This document shows positions 6,746 through 12,674 of a stretch of 21,375 bases of DNA, one piece after another. Numbering within the stretch: the first letter of the stretch is position 1; each line of letters starts with the position of its first letter. This DNA is from Haloferacaceae archaeon PL-Br10_E2g29 (GTDB lineage: Archaea > Halobacteriota > Halobacteria > Halobacteriales > Haloferacaceae). The position numbers and the translations under genes are program-made. Under the pieces are notes generated by a model that had not been told where the DNA came from, searched no databases, and saw only the letters and a list, made by a program, of their open reading frames with translations. The DNA lies in assembly GCA_001563965.1 (NCBI GenBank), contig LKMS01000006.1:1-21375 (forward strand). Reading direction: 5' to 3'.

Positions 6746-8269
6746 TTATTGGTTCGCGTCGTGATCGCCGGCCGCTCCGTCGGTCTCTCGTTCCTGCACC
6801 GCCGCGAGCGACTCGGTTTCGATCCGGTCGGGAATCCGAGCCAGCGCGTCGTCGTGCCAGTCGTCGACCGCGAGCGTAATCGTTGTCCCCGGGTTGGCCG
6901 CAGCGAGCGAACGCACGCCGTCGGCCGCCGCACACTGGCCGGCGCGGTCGGGTCGGTCGGGCAGGGTTGCTGTCAGCGGATAGCTGTCGGCCAGCGCCCG
7001 CGGAAACGGGCCGAACGGCGCGCGAACCCGCCAGACCTCGTCGTAGGCGCTGTCGGTTGGCGCGCCCCCCTCGGTCAACAACAGCGTTTCGGGCGTCTCC
7101 AACCGGTCGAGCCGCTGGTGGTGCCGCCGAACCTCGGGCCGTCGGGCGCTTTCGGCGGAGGCATAGAAGAACGCGCCCTTCGAAACGGGGTCGTCGGCTT
7201 CGAGCTGGTCGGCGTGATCCAACAGCGCCCGGTAGCCGTCGTACATCGCGGGATGGCCGCGGGCGCGGCGCTCGATCAACTCGAACAACGTGCCGCTTCG
7301 AATCGCCTGCTTGATTCGCCGGAGCTCCTCGAACGTCACGTGGAGGTTGTGTTCGGCCAACAGCCGCTCGCGGGTGTCGTCGTCCTCGGCGCGGAGATCG
7401 GCGGGCGTTCGCTCGCTACAAATCGGACACGAACACGGAAAGTAGTCGAGATCGTCGAGCTGTTGGGTTCCGGAAACAGTGAGATACCGTCCGGCGCGGG
7501 CGTACAGCGCGTAGGCCGCCGAGTCAAACAGATCACAGCCGAGCGCGACGGCCAGCGCGAGCATCATCGGATGGCCCGCGCCGAAGAGATGCACTGGACA
7601 GTCGGCGTCGAGCCCGCGTTTTGCGGCGGCGACCGCATCCACGAGGTCGTCGTAGCGATAGTTGTTCATCAGCGGAACGACCGCGCCGATCGGAAACAGA
7701 TCGAGGTCGGTGGCCGCGGCGTGGCGACCCGCCCGCTCGCGAAGGTCGGGATACGTCGAGCCCTGCACTGGCGCGTTCAGCAGCATCTCGCCGACCTCGC
7801 AGCCCTCGGCGTCGGCCAACGCCTGTTCGGTCACCACGAGTTCGTCTTCGGCCCGCTCGCGGCTCACATCCGGTGGCGTTGGAATGTCCACGGGCGTTGC
7901 GATGTCGCTGCCGATATCGTGTTGAAACCGAATGATCTCCTCGGTCGTCACGTCGATATCGCCGTACTCGGCGAGCTGAAACGAGCCCGAATCGGTCATG
8001 ATCGCGCCGTCGAAATCCAGTAAATCGTGCAGGCCGTCGTCGAGCGCTTGCTGTCGAATCCGGTCGGTCTGGTGGATGATGTAGGAGTTCGTGATGAGAA
8101 TGTCCACATCGAACTCGGTTTCGAGTCGCGCGGGCTCGATAGTGAGTCGGTTGGGATTGATCACCGGCATGAGTGCGGGCGTCTCGATGGTTCTGCCCGC
8201 TCGGGGAACCGACAGCCGGCCGATCCGCGCAGCGCCGTCGGCGTCGCGGATCTCGAAGTGCTCGCGCAT
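6746..8269 (-). CDS. tgtA: tRNA-guanine(15) transglycosylase
   Basis: A 507-residue enzyme that exchanges guanine 15 of archaeal tRNAs for preQ0, the first step of archaeosine formation. Visible are the nucleophile Asp93 in MTDSGSFQ and the second Asp in CDLFDS (D249). Substrate-pocket segments are APVQGSTYPDLR and PIGAVVPLMNNYRY. The zinc site is C279, C281, C284 and H307 (PCSCPIC and AEHNLH). The TGT barrel occupies about residues 1-350. The last 150 residues form the archaeal C-terminal region, which lacks a recognisable PUA domain. The PUA is instead on ArcS. The start at 8269 is supported by family alignment of the N-terminus. It is transcribed convergently with the PNPOx-like gene and upstream of arcS, not in one operon with it. 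Confidence 0.96.
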   Translation of the reverse strand: MREHFEIRDADGAARIGRLSVPRAGRTIETPALMPVINPNRLTIEPARLETEFDVDILITNSYIIHQTDRIRQQALDDGLHDLLDFDGAIMTDSGSFQLAEYGDIDVTTEEIIRFQHDIGSDIATPVDIPTPPDVSRERAEDELVVTEQALADAEGCEVGEMLLNAPVQGSTYPDLRERAGRHAAATDLDLFPIGAVVPLMNNYRYDDLVDAVAAAKRGLDADCPVHLFGAGHPMMLALAVALGCDLFDSAAYALYARAGRYLTVSGTQQLDDLDYFPCSCPICSERTPADLRAEDDDTRERLLAEHNLHVTFEELRRIKQAIRSGTLFELIERRARGHPAMYDGYRALLDHADQLEADDPVSKGAFFYASAESARRPEVRRHHQRLDRLETPETLLLTEGGAPTDSAYDEVWRVRAPFGPFPRALADSYPLTATLPDRPDRAGQCAAADGVRSLAAANPGTTITLAVDDWHDDALARIPDRIETESLAAVQERETDGAAGDHDANQ

Positions 8270-8317
8270 ATGCCCGTTCGTATCCGGGGCGGGTCGGTAA
8301 GGATTGCGTTCGGGCCG

Positions 8318-8860
8318 TTACCGCTGCAGTTCGTAGTAGCTCACTGCGAGCGCCGCTCGCCCGTCGCGAACGTCGCCCTCGCGGACTGACTGCACGAAGT
8401 CGTCGTAGTCGACGGTGTCGACGCGAATCGACTCGTTGAAATCAAGCGATTGGTCGCCGGCGGGCGCACAGCCGGTTGCGACGAAGTGGTGATGGACCGA
8501 GTTGGCAATGCCGTTGCTCGGCTCGACCGAAATGAGGTGTTCGAGGTCGTTGGCGGTGTAGCCGGTTTCCTCGCGGAGTTCGCGCTCGGCGGCCACGGCC
8601 AGATCCTCGCTTCCTTCGACCGTTCCCGCCGGCAGCCCGCGGTTGATCCGTCCGACGGCCTGTCGCCACTCCGCGATGACGACGAGGTCGCCTGCGGGCG
8701 TGAACGGCAGAACCACGACCGCTTCGCGCTCGTCGACCGAGTGGTAGTCGGTTTCGGTGCCGTCGGGCAGGCGTACCTGATCGGCTCTGACCGCAAACCC
8801 CGGACACCGGTAATCGATTGCCGAGTCGAGCGTTTCCCACCGGAGCGTCTCATTCGACAT
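8318..8860 (-). CDS. NUDIX hydrolase, ADP-ribose pyrophosphatase-like
   Basis: A 180-residue protein with a perfect NUDIX box at residues 79-101: G, five residues, E, seven residues, then RELREETGY. Upstream strands DEREAVVVLPFT and LVVIAEWRQAVGRINRGLPAG are those of the ADP-ribose or sugar-nucleotide diphosphatase branch (YffH/NudF-like). Their RQ...G-PAG pattern precedes the box. It probably hydrolyses ADP-ribose or a related nucleoside diphosphate derivative with Mg. The start at 8860 (MSNETLRWETLDS) is set by a TATTTAG box 27 bases upstream. A longer frame to 9079 would overlap the kinase gene and is rejected. The last residues, VSYYELQR, are typical of haloarchaeal members. Confidence 0.92.
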   Translation of the reverse strand: MSNETLRWETLDSAIDYRCPGFAVRADQVRLPDGTETDYHSVDEREAVVVLPFTPAGDLVVIAEWRQAVGRINRGLPAGTVEGSEDLAVAAERELREETGYTANDLEHLISVEPSNGIANSVHHHFVATGCAPAGDQSLDFNESIRVDTVDYDDFVQSVREGDVRDGRAALAVSYYELQR

Positions 8861-8883
8861 GGAGCGTTCTTCCACGTGAGCGG

Positions 8884-8890
8884 CTAAATA
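8884..8890 (-). promoter_or_regulatory. TATA box of the NUDIX gene
   Basis: TATTTAG on the minus strand is centred 27 bases before the ATG at 8860. It is a good archaeal TATA match and fixes the start. Confidence 0.6.
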
Positions 8891-8958
8891 TCGCTGGATC
8901 TGCGTGTGTCCGGCGTCGATTTCACGATCCGACACCGGCTGGTGTTGCATCCCGTGGC

Positions 8959-10008
8959 TTATGAGTCGTTGTCGACGGCAGCCCGCGCTAGCTGGATTCG
9001 GATCACGGTTCCACCACCGTCGGGCGTTTCGATCGACAACGAACTGTCGTAGCTTTCGGTGATCCACTTGACGAGCCAAAGACCGAGTCCGCTGCCGTGT
9101 GTCAGCGGCGTGATCTCGGCATCGCCGAGAATAATCTCCTGTTCGGCCTGCGGAATCCCCGGGCCGTTGTCGGATACGCTGAGTTCGACCGTTGTGTCGC
9201 CGACGGTGTCGATGTCGACTGCGACCTGGGGCGTGTCGGACGTGTTGTGCCGGATCGCGTTGTCGACGAGATTCTGCACCACGGTCGCAATGCGCTCGTT
9301 GGCGACGACCGCAACCGAGTTGTTTGCGTTGCTGCTGTGGGTGAGTTGTGCCTGCGGATGCTGTGTTTGGTACTCGGCGACCACGTCGGCAACAAGTGGA
9401 TCGAGTTCGACGGTTCGCAGCGCAGTCGGCTCTTCGAGCACCTGTTTGAGAATTTTCGCCTCCTCGCTCAGCCGAACGAGTTCGCTCGCGGTCTCTTTGA
9501 TCGTCTCACCAGCAGCGCGAACGTCGTCGGATTCGGCGTCGGCGATCACGGTTTCGGCCATTCCCAACACGAGGTTGAGATCGTTTCGGAGGTTGTGTCT
9601 GAGCACCCGCTGGAGCACGTCGAGATGGCGGTCTCGACGGAGCTTTTCGGTGACGTCGCTGTAGATGGCGAACCCACGGTCGGGCGGACAGGGAATGCTC
9701 CGGTACATGAACTGTCGCATGCCATGTGTTGTGCGCCGCTCGATAATGCCGGCGTTCGTTTTGCCGGCAGCGGTGCGCCGGTCGAACGCTTGGGCCTCGG
9801 TTTGTCTGCCTGCCGGGACGATCAGCTCGTTGAGCCGCCGGCCCGCAGCGGTTTCGTTGTCGAAGCCAAACACGTCGGTAAAGGCCCGGTTGACCTGCAC
9901 AATATAGGGTGCTTCGTTGACCAGTCTGAACTCGACGATAGCGTCATCAAGCCGGTCGAAAAGCTCTCTGAACCGTTGTTCGGCCGTCATCCGTTCGGGA
10001 GTCACCAT
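8959..10008 (-). CDS. PAS-domain sensor histidine kinase (haloarchaeal HNLRND type)
   Basis: A 349-residue soluble kinase. A PAS sensor lies at about residues 10-120 (LFDRLDDAIVEFRLV, VNRAFTDVFGFDNE, AIYSDVTEKLRRD). The dimerisation and phosphoacceptor helix has His138 in LQRVLRHNLRNDLN. The ATPase domain has an N box NLVDNAIRHN (246-255), G1 DNGPG (280-284) and G2 GSGLGLWLVK (from 305). There is no transmembrane segment and no receiver domain, so the signal is likely cytoplasmic and the partner regulator is encoded elsewhere. The start could be the ATG at 10008 or 9990; a GTG at 10026 is also in frame. The long upstream region contains a strong palindrome (10040-10068). Confidence 0.93.
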   Translation of the reverse strand: MVTPERMTAEQRFRELFDRLDDAIVEFRLVNEAPYIVQVNRAFTDVFGFDNETAAGRRLNELIVPAGRQTEAQAFDRRTAAGKTNAGIIERRTTHGMRQFMYRSIPCPPDRGFAIYSDVTEKLRRDRHLDVLQRVLRHNLRNDLNLVLGMAETVIADAESDDVRAAGETIKETASELVRLSEEAKILKQVLEEPTALRTVELDPLVADVVAEYQTQHPQAQLTHSSNANNSVAVVANERIATVVQNLVDNAIRHNTSDTPQVAVDIDTVGDTTVELSVSDNGPGIPQAEQEIILGDAEITPLTHGSGLGLWLVKWITESYDSSLSIETPDGGGTVIRIQLARAAVDNDS

Positions 10009-10039
10009 CGAAGATACGGCTCCCACCCGAACGGCGTCA

Positions 10040-10068
10040 CCAGTCGGTTACTCGCGAGTAACCACTGG
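10040..10068. promoter_or_regulatory. Near-perfect inverted repeat upstream of the kinase gene (candidate operator or RNA hairpin)
   Basis: The perfect 18-base palindrome GGTTACTCGCGAGTAACC (10046-10063) is extended on both sides by CCAGT and ACTGG, with one extra C on the left, giving 14-base arms. It lies 32 bases before the kinase ATG at 10008. It is downstream of the AT-rich candidate promoter near 10133-10141, so it could be bound by a dimeric regulator or fold in the 5' leader. Confidence 0.6.
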
Positions 10069-10132
10069 CGACAACGCGGACACACGAGCAGCCCATTCAT
10101 CAGCTATTCTATCTTCGATAGGTTACCGAATG

Positions 10133-10141
10133 ATAATAAAC
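10133..10141 (-). promoter_or_regulatory. Candidate TATA box for the kinase gene
   Basis: The minus strand reads TTTATTATC. If used, transcription would start near 10110 and leave a leader of about 100 bases carrying the palindrome. A small hairpin CTATC-TTC-GATAG at 10109-10121 lies at the presumed start site. This is inference from base composition. Confidence 0.35.
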
Positions 10142-10249
10142 TATCCGACTACTGTGCTGTATTTTTGATTTTTTGGCGTCCTGCGTTACGTATGACATAT
10201 GCATGACGCCCTCGCGGGGATCGCCGACCATGGCGGCTACGCATTGTGG

Positions 10250-10256
10250 ATTTATG
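10250..10256 (+). promoter_or_regulatory. TATA box of the UspA-like gene
   Basis: ATTTATG is centred 27 bases before the ATG at 10280. It supports a leaderless transcript and rejects the longer in-frame start at 10199. Confidence 0.5.
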
Positions 10257-10279
10257 TGCGCCTCGCGTGGTGCGTCTGT

Positions 10280-10678
10280 ATGCGAACGTTTCTGCTCGTC
10301 ACCGACACGGTGCACACGAGTGCGACGCTCTGTGATTATCTCGATGCGCGACTCGCTGCCGACGATCACGTCGTCGCGCTCGCACTGTTGGACGATCCCG
10401 CGGACTCGACGCCCGAGGGCCGCCGGGATCGACAGGACGCGCTCAACGCGGTGGCCGTGCGACTCGCCGCGCGTGCGACCGTCGAAACCGAACTGATCGA
10501 GCTCGACGACGACCGTGCTGCAACGCTTCGAACCGACTGTGTCGATCGCGCGGTCGACGAACTCGTCTGTGGTGTGTCGCCACCGAGTCGCGACGACGCG
10601 AGCGTATCCGCGGTTGTCGGCTCGGATCTTCTCGCCGATCCTCCCTGTCCGCTCGTTCTGGTGCCGCTGGGTGAGTGA
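10280..10678 (+). CDS. UspA-like small protein
   Basis: A 132-residue protein starting MRTFLLVTDTVHTSATLCDYLDARLAADDHVVALALLDD. The opening strand, helix and strand, the VETELIELDDD middle, the VDELVCGVSPPSRDD strand and the terminal DLLADPPCPLVLVPLGE follow the universal stress protein layout (PF00582). In that family a late helix is followed by a CPVLVV strand. The usual G-x2-G-x9-G(S/T) nucleotide-binding motif is not visible, so it may be a non-ATP-binding member. There is no membrane segment. The gene is divergent from the histidine kinase and convergent with the small membrane protein gene. A functional tie to the kinase is possible but unproven. Confidence 0.7.
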   Translation: MRTFLLVTDTVHTSATLCDYLDARLAADDHVVALALLDDPADSTPEGRRDRQDALNAVAVRLAARATVETELIELDDDRAATLRTDCVDRAVDELVCGVSPPSRDDASVSAVVGSDLLADPPCPLVLVPLGE

Positions 10679-10739
10679 GTCACCAAGCGTTGTCGACACG
10701 GGATCCAAACGCAACACCACCGCAGGAAGACCGCCGGCG

Positions 10740-10934
10740 TTAACCAATCATTCCGCTTTCGACTGCGTAGATGTACGCCGCCCACGGCATGAAAAAAATG
10801 AACATCGCGACCGCTGCCAGCCGGAAATCCGCGCGTCCCTCGACCACGAACAGGACGGCCGCAAACACGAGCCCGACAATCACGCTCACCACCAGTGCAC
10901 CCATCATCCGGGCGGTCATCGCTTCGCTATCCAT
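10740..10934 (-). CDS. Small two-helix membrane protein
   Basis: A 64-residue protein with two hydrophobic segments: about residues 10-31 (MMGALVVSVIVGLVFAAVLFVV) and 40-58 (AAVAMFIFFMPWAAYIYAV). They are joined by a short charged loop EGRADFR. I do not recognise a named family; small proteins of this design are common in haloarchaea. The start at 10934 gives MDSEAMTARMMG; a start at residue 6 is equally possible. No strong TATA box was found. It stands alone on the minus strand between the UspA-like gene and pyrF. The hydrophobic pattern in this frame, and not in the others, is the main reason to accept it as real. Confidence 0.65.
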   Translation of the reverse strand: MDSEAMTARMMGALVVSVIVGLVFAAVLFVVEGRADFRLAAVAMFIFFMPWAAYIYAVESGMIG

Positions 10935-10988
10935 TGAGACGCGTATTGTCGCAGTCGCCTGTTGAGTGTTCCGTTCGACACGGAAGCG

Positions 10989-10996
10989 GTTTTACC
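10989..10996 (+). promoter_or_regulatory. TATA box of pyrF
   Basis: GTTTTACC is centred 27 bases before the ATG at 11019. It fixes the start and implies a leaderless mRNA. Confidence 0.6.
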
Positions 10997-11018
10997 GACC
11001 GCCAGCAATCTCTGCGCA

Positions 11019-11825
11019 ATGGCCACCGCGTTTTTCGACCGTCTTGCCGACCGCATCGCGACCATCGACAGCGTCGTCTCGGTCGGTCTCGACTCCCAGT
11101 TGGATCGACTGCCCGAACAGCTCCGCGACCACGACCTCCCACAGTGGGCGTTCAACCGCCGGATCATCGACGCGACACACGAACACGCGGCCTGCTACAA
11201 ACCCAATGCGGCGTTTTACGAGTCGGCCGACGGCTGGCGGTCGCTTCGCGAGACGGTTGCCTACGCCCACGGCAAGAACGTTCCCGTGTTGTTGGACGCC
11301 AAGCGCGCCGACATCGGCAACACGACCCGCCAGTACGCCCAGATTCTCGACGAGGTGGATGCGATTACGGTCAACCCGTACATGGGTCGCGACTCGCTGC
11401 AGCCGTTTCTCGACCGAAGCGATAAGGGCGTGTTCGTCCTCTGTCGGACGTCGAATCCGGGTGGCGCGGACCTACAGGATCTCGAACTCGCGACGGGCGA
11501 ACCGGTGTACGAGCGGGTTGCCGCGCTCGCTGATCTCTGGAACACTCACAACAACGTCGGCCTCGTTGTCGGCGCGACCGCCCCCGAGGAGTTGGCTGAA
11601 CTCCGCGAGTCGGTGCCCTCGCTGCCGTTTCTCGTTCCCGGCGTTGGCGCGCAGGGTGGCGACGCGGAGGCGGCTGTCGAACACGGCCTCCGACGCGACG
11701 GCGTCGGCCTCGTCAACTCCTCGCGCGGCATTATTTTCGCCGGCGAGGGCGAGCAGTTCGCCGCCGCGGCGGGCCAGTCGGCAAAACGGCTCAAACACCG
11801 GCTCAACCAGTACCGCGACCGTTGA
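11019..11825 (+). CDS. pyrF: Orotidine 5'-phosphate decarboxylase
   Basis: A 268-residue enzyme that decarboxylates OMP to UMP, the last step of pyrimidine synthesis. It belongs to the longer subfamily 2 of OMP decarboxylases. The first strand is VSVGLDSQLDRLP (from residue 20). The catalytic D-x-K-x2-D motif is D93, K95 and D98 in LLDAKRADIGNT. Phosphate-binding parts are CRTSNPGG and PFLVPGVGAQGGD. The C-terminal SSRGIIFA is typical. The start at 11019 (MATAFFDRLADRIATIDS) matches the family and the TATA spacing; the in-frame ATG at 10962 is rejected. It is a single-gene unit. The J-domain gene downstream has its own promoter. Confidence 0.95.
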   Translation: MATAFFDRLADRIATIDSVVSVGLDSQLDRLPEQLRDHDLPQWAFNRRIIDATHEHAACYKPNAAFYESADGWRSLRETVAYAHGKNVPVLLDAKRADIGNTTRQYAQILDEVDAITVNPYMGRDSLQPFLDRSDKGVFVLCRTSNPGGADLQDLELATGEPVYERVAALADLWNTHNNVGLVVGATAPEELAELRESVPSLPFLVPGVGAQGGDAEAAVEHGLRRDGVGLVNSSRGIIFAGEGEQFAAAAGQSAKRLKHRLNQYRDR

Positions 11826-11894
11826 GCTGAACCGCGGAAGCAACACGGGACGCGGTGGCTCCGACTGGCCGGGCCGACCGACGCCCAGAGAGCC

Positions 11895-11900
11895 TTTTAC
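11895..11900 (+). promoter_or_regulatory. TATA box of the J-domain gene
   Basis: TTTTAC is centred about 26 bases before the GTG at 11923. It decides in favour of this non-ATG start. Confidence 0.55.
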
Positions 11901-11922
11901 CGAGGACGCATATAGTGCGAGT

Positions 11923-12435
11923 GTGAATCAAAACGGGCTGCTGTTGGGGGTTGCTGCGATCCTCATGGGGATCACCGTCGTGATGCTGATTAGCGGCCTC
12001 GCGGTCAGCCCGATTCTCCTTGTTGTTGCACTCCCGTTCGGCGCGGCAGCCTACCTCATCTGGTTTCACGCCAGCGGGCGGCTCGCCGACCGAGTTCGGG
12101 CGAATCCCACCGCCTACACCCGGTCACAACGCGACGGCGACGCCCCCGGTTCGTTCGGTGCCGGGGCGTTTTCGGATGGGCGGTTCAGCCGCGAGCAAAC
12201 ACGACAAAATCGTCGCCGGGCGCGGGCGACCGGCGCGGCCGCCGCCGATAGTCGACCGCGGCTAACACAGCGCGAGGCCGCCGGGATTCTCGGTGTTGAC
12301 GTTGGCGCTGACCACGCGGAAATCAAACAGGCCTACCGCTCGAAAGTGAAAACCAGCCATCCCGACGCGCCCGACGGCGACGAGGAGACGTTCAAATCGG
12401 TTCGACGGGCGTACGAGACGCTTTCGGGAGAGTAG
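11923..12435 (+). CDS. Membrane-anchored J-domain protein
   Basis: A 170-residue protein with two N-terminal membrane helices (about 5-25, GLLLGVAAILMGITVVMLISG, and 28-48) joined by a tight turn. A basic, disordered linker follows (about 60-112). A C-terminal J domain (about 113-170) begins LTQREAAGILGVDVGADHAEIKQAYRSKVKTSHPDA and carries the HPD motif at residues 146-148. The J domain should stimulate DnaK ATPase, recruiting the chaperone to the membrane; the placing of the J domain at the C-terminus resembles DjlA-type cochaperones. Both the N- and C-terminus should be cytoplasmic. The start is GTG (11923), chosen from the TATA spacing. The end of the gene lies in a short tandem duplication (12421-12465). 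Confidence 0.88.
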   Translation: MNQNGLLLGVAAILMGITVVMLISGLAVSPILLVVALPFGAAAYLIWFHASGRLADRVRANPTAYTRSQRDGDAPGSFGAGAFSDGRFSREQTRQNRRRARATGAAAADSRPRLTQREAAGILGVDVGADHAEIKQAYRSKVKTSHPDAPDGDEETFKSVRRAYETLSGE

Positions 12436-12465
12436 TCGCCTCAGCTTTTCGGGAGAGTGTCGCCT
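12421..12465 (+). repeat. Tandem duplication across the stop codon of the J-domain gene
   Basis: TTTCGGGAGAGTAGTCGCCT begins at 12422 and TTTCGGGAGAGTGTCGCCT at 12447, a period of 25 bases with a one-base deletion in the second copy. The TAG stop lies in the first copy and is destroyed in the second. Confidence 0.8.
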
Positions 12466-12674
12466 TGGTTTGGGCCACGCGCTGACGAGCAGCCGGCGCC
12501 TGATTGGATCGCTGTGCGGGTTCTCGTCGTCCTGCCACCAACTCAGTTTGTGACGACCGCGTTGCCAACGCGTTCGGTTGCGTATGGCGCAGTACGTCTC
12601 GCCATTTTCGCTACTGTGTGACGGTTTCTCATCTCACGAAAAGCGTTTTTACACCGCCTCGCCTACGAGCGTCC
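12436..12674. other. Intergenic region before the GTPase gene
   Basis: 239 bases. It holds the second copy of the stop-codon duplication and the GTTTTTAC promoter of the GTPase gene. I see no gene or RNA in the rest. Confidence 0.6.
12645..12652 (+). promoter_or_regulatory. TATA box of the GTPBP1-like gene
   Basis: GTTTTTAC is centred 27 bases before the ATG at 12675. It supports a leaderless mRNA and rejects the longer frame to 12504. Confidence 0.6.

Larger units (their letters stand above)
10009..10279. other. Divergent intergenic region, kinase versus UspA-like gene
   Basis: 271 bases without a credible gene. It holds the 29-base inverted repeat (10040-10068), a small hairpin (10109-10121), an AT-rich block (about 10128-10175) unlike the surrounding GC-rich DNA, and the TATA box of the plus-strand gene at 10250. 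Frames through the region show no protein-like pattern. Confidence 0.6.

Noticed and set aside
6698..8023. A 441-codon open frame on the plus strand opposite tgtA
   Set aside because: tgtA has all catalytic and zinc motifs in the other strand; this frame is its GC-bias shadow.
10046..10063. The palindrome as a TrmB-type operator
   Set aside because: TACT and GAGTA are both present, but the known halobacterial TrmB site has a spacer of seven or eight bases as I recall it, and here only three bases separate them.
10966..11922. Upstream extension of the J-domain reading frame through pyrF
   Set aside because: The frame is open by composition only. The part overlapping pyrF is arginine/serine-rich with no fold pattern, and a promoter box sits 26 bases before the GTG at 11923.
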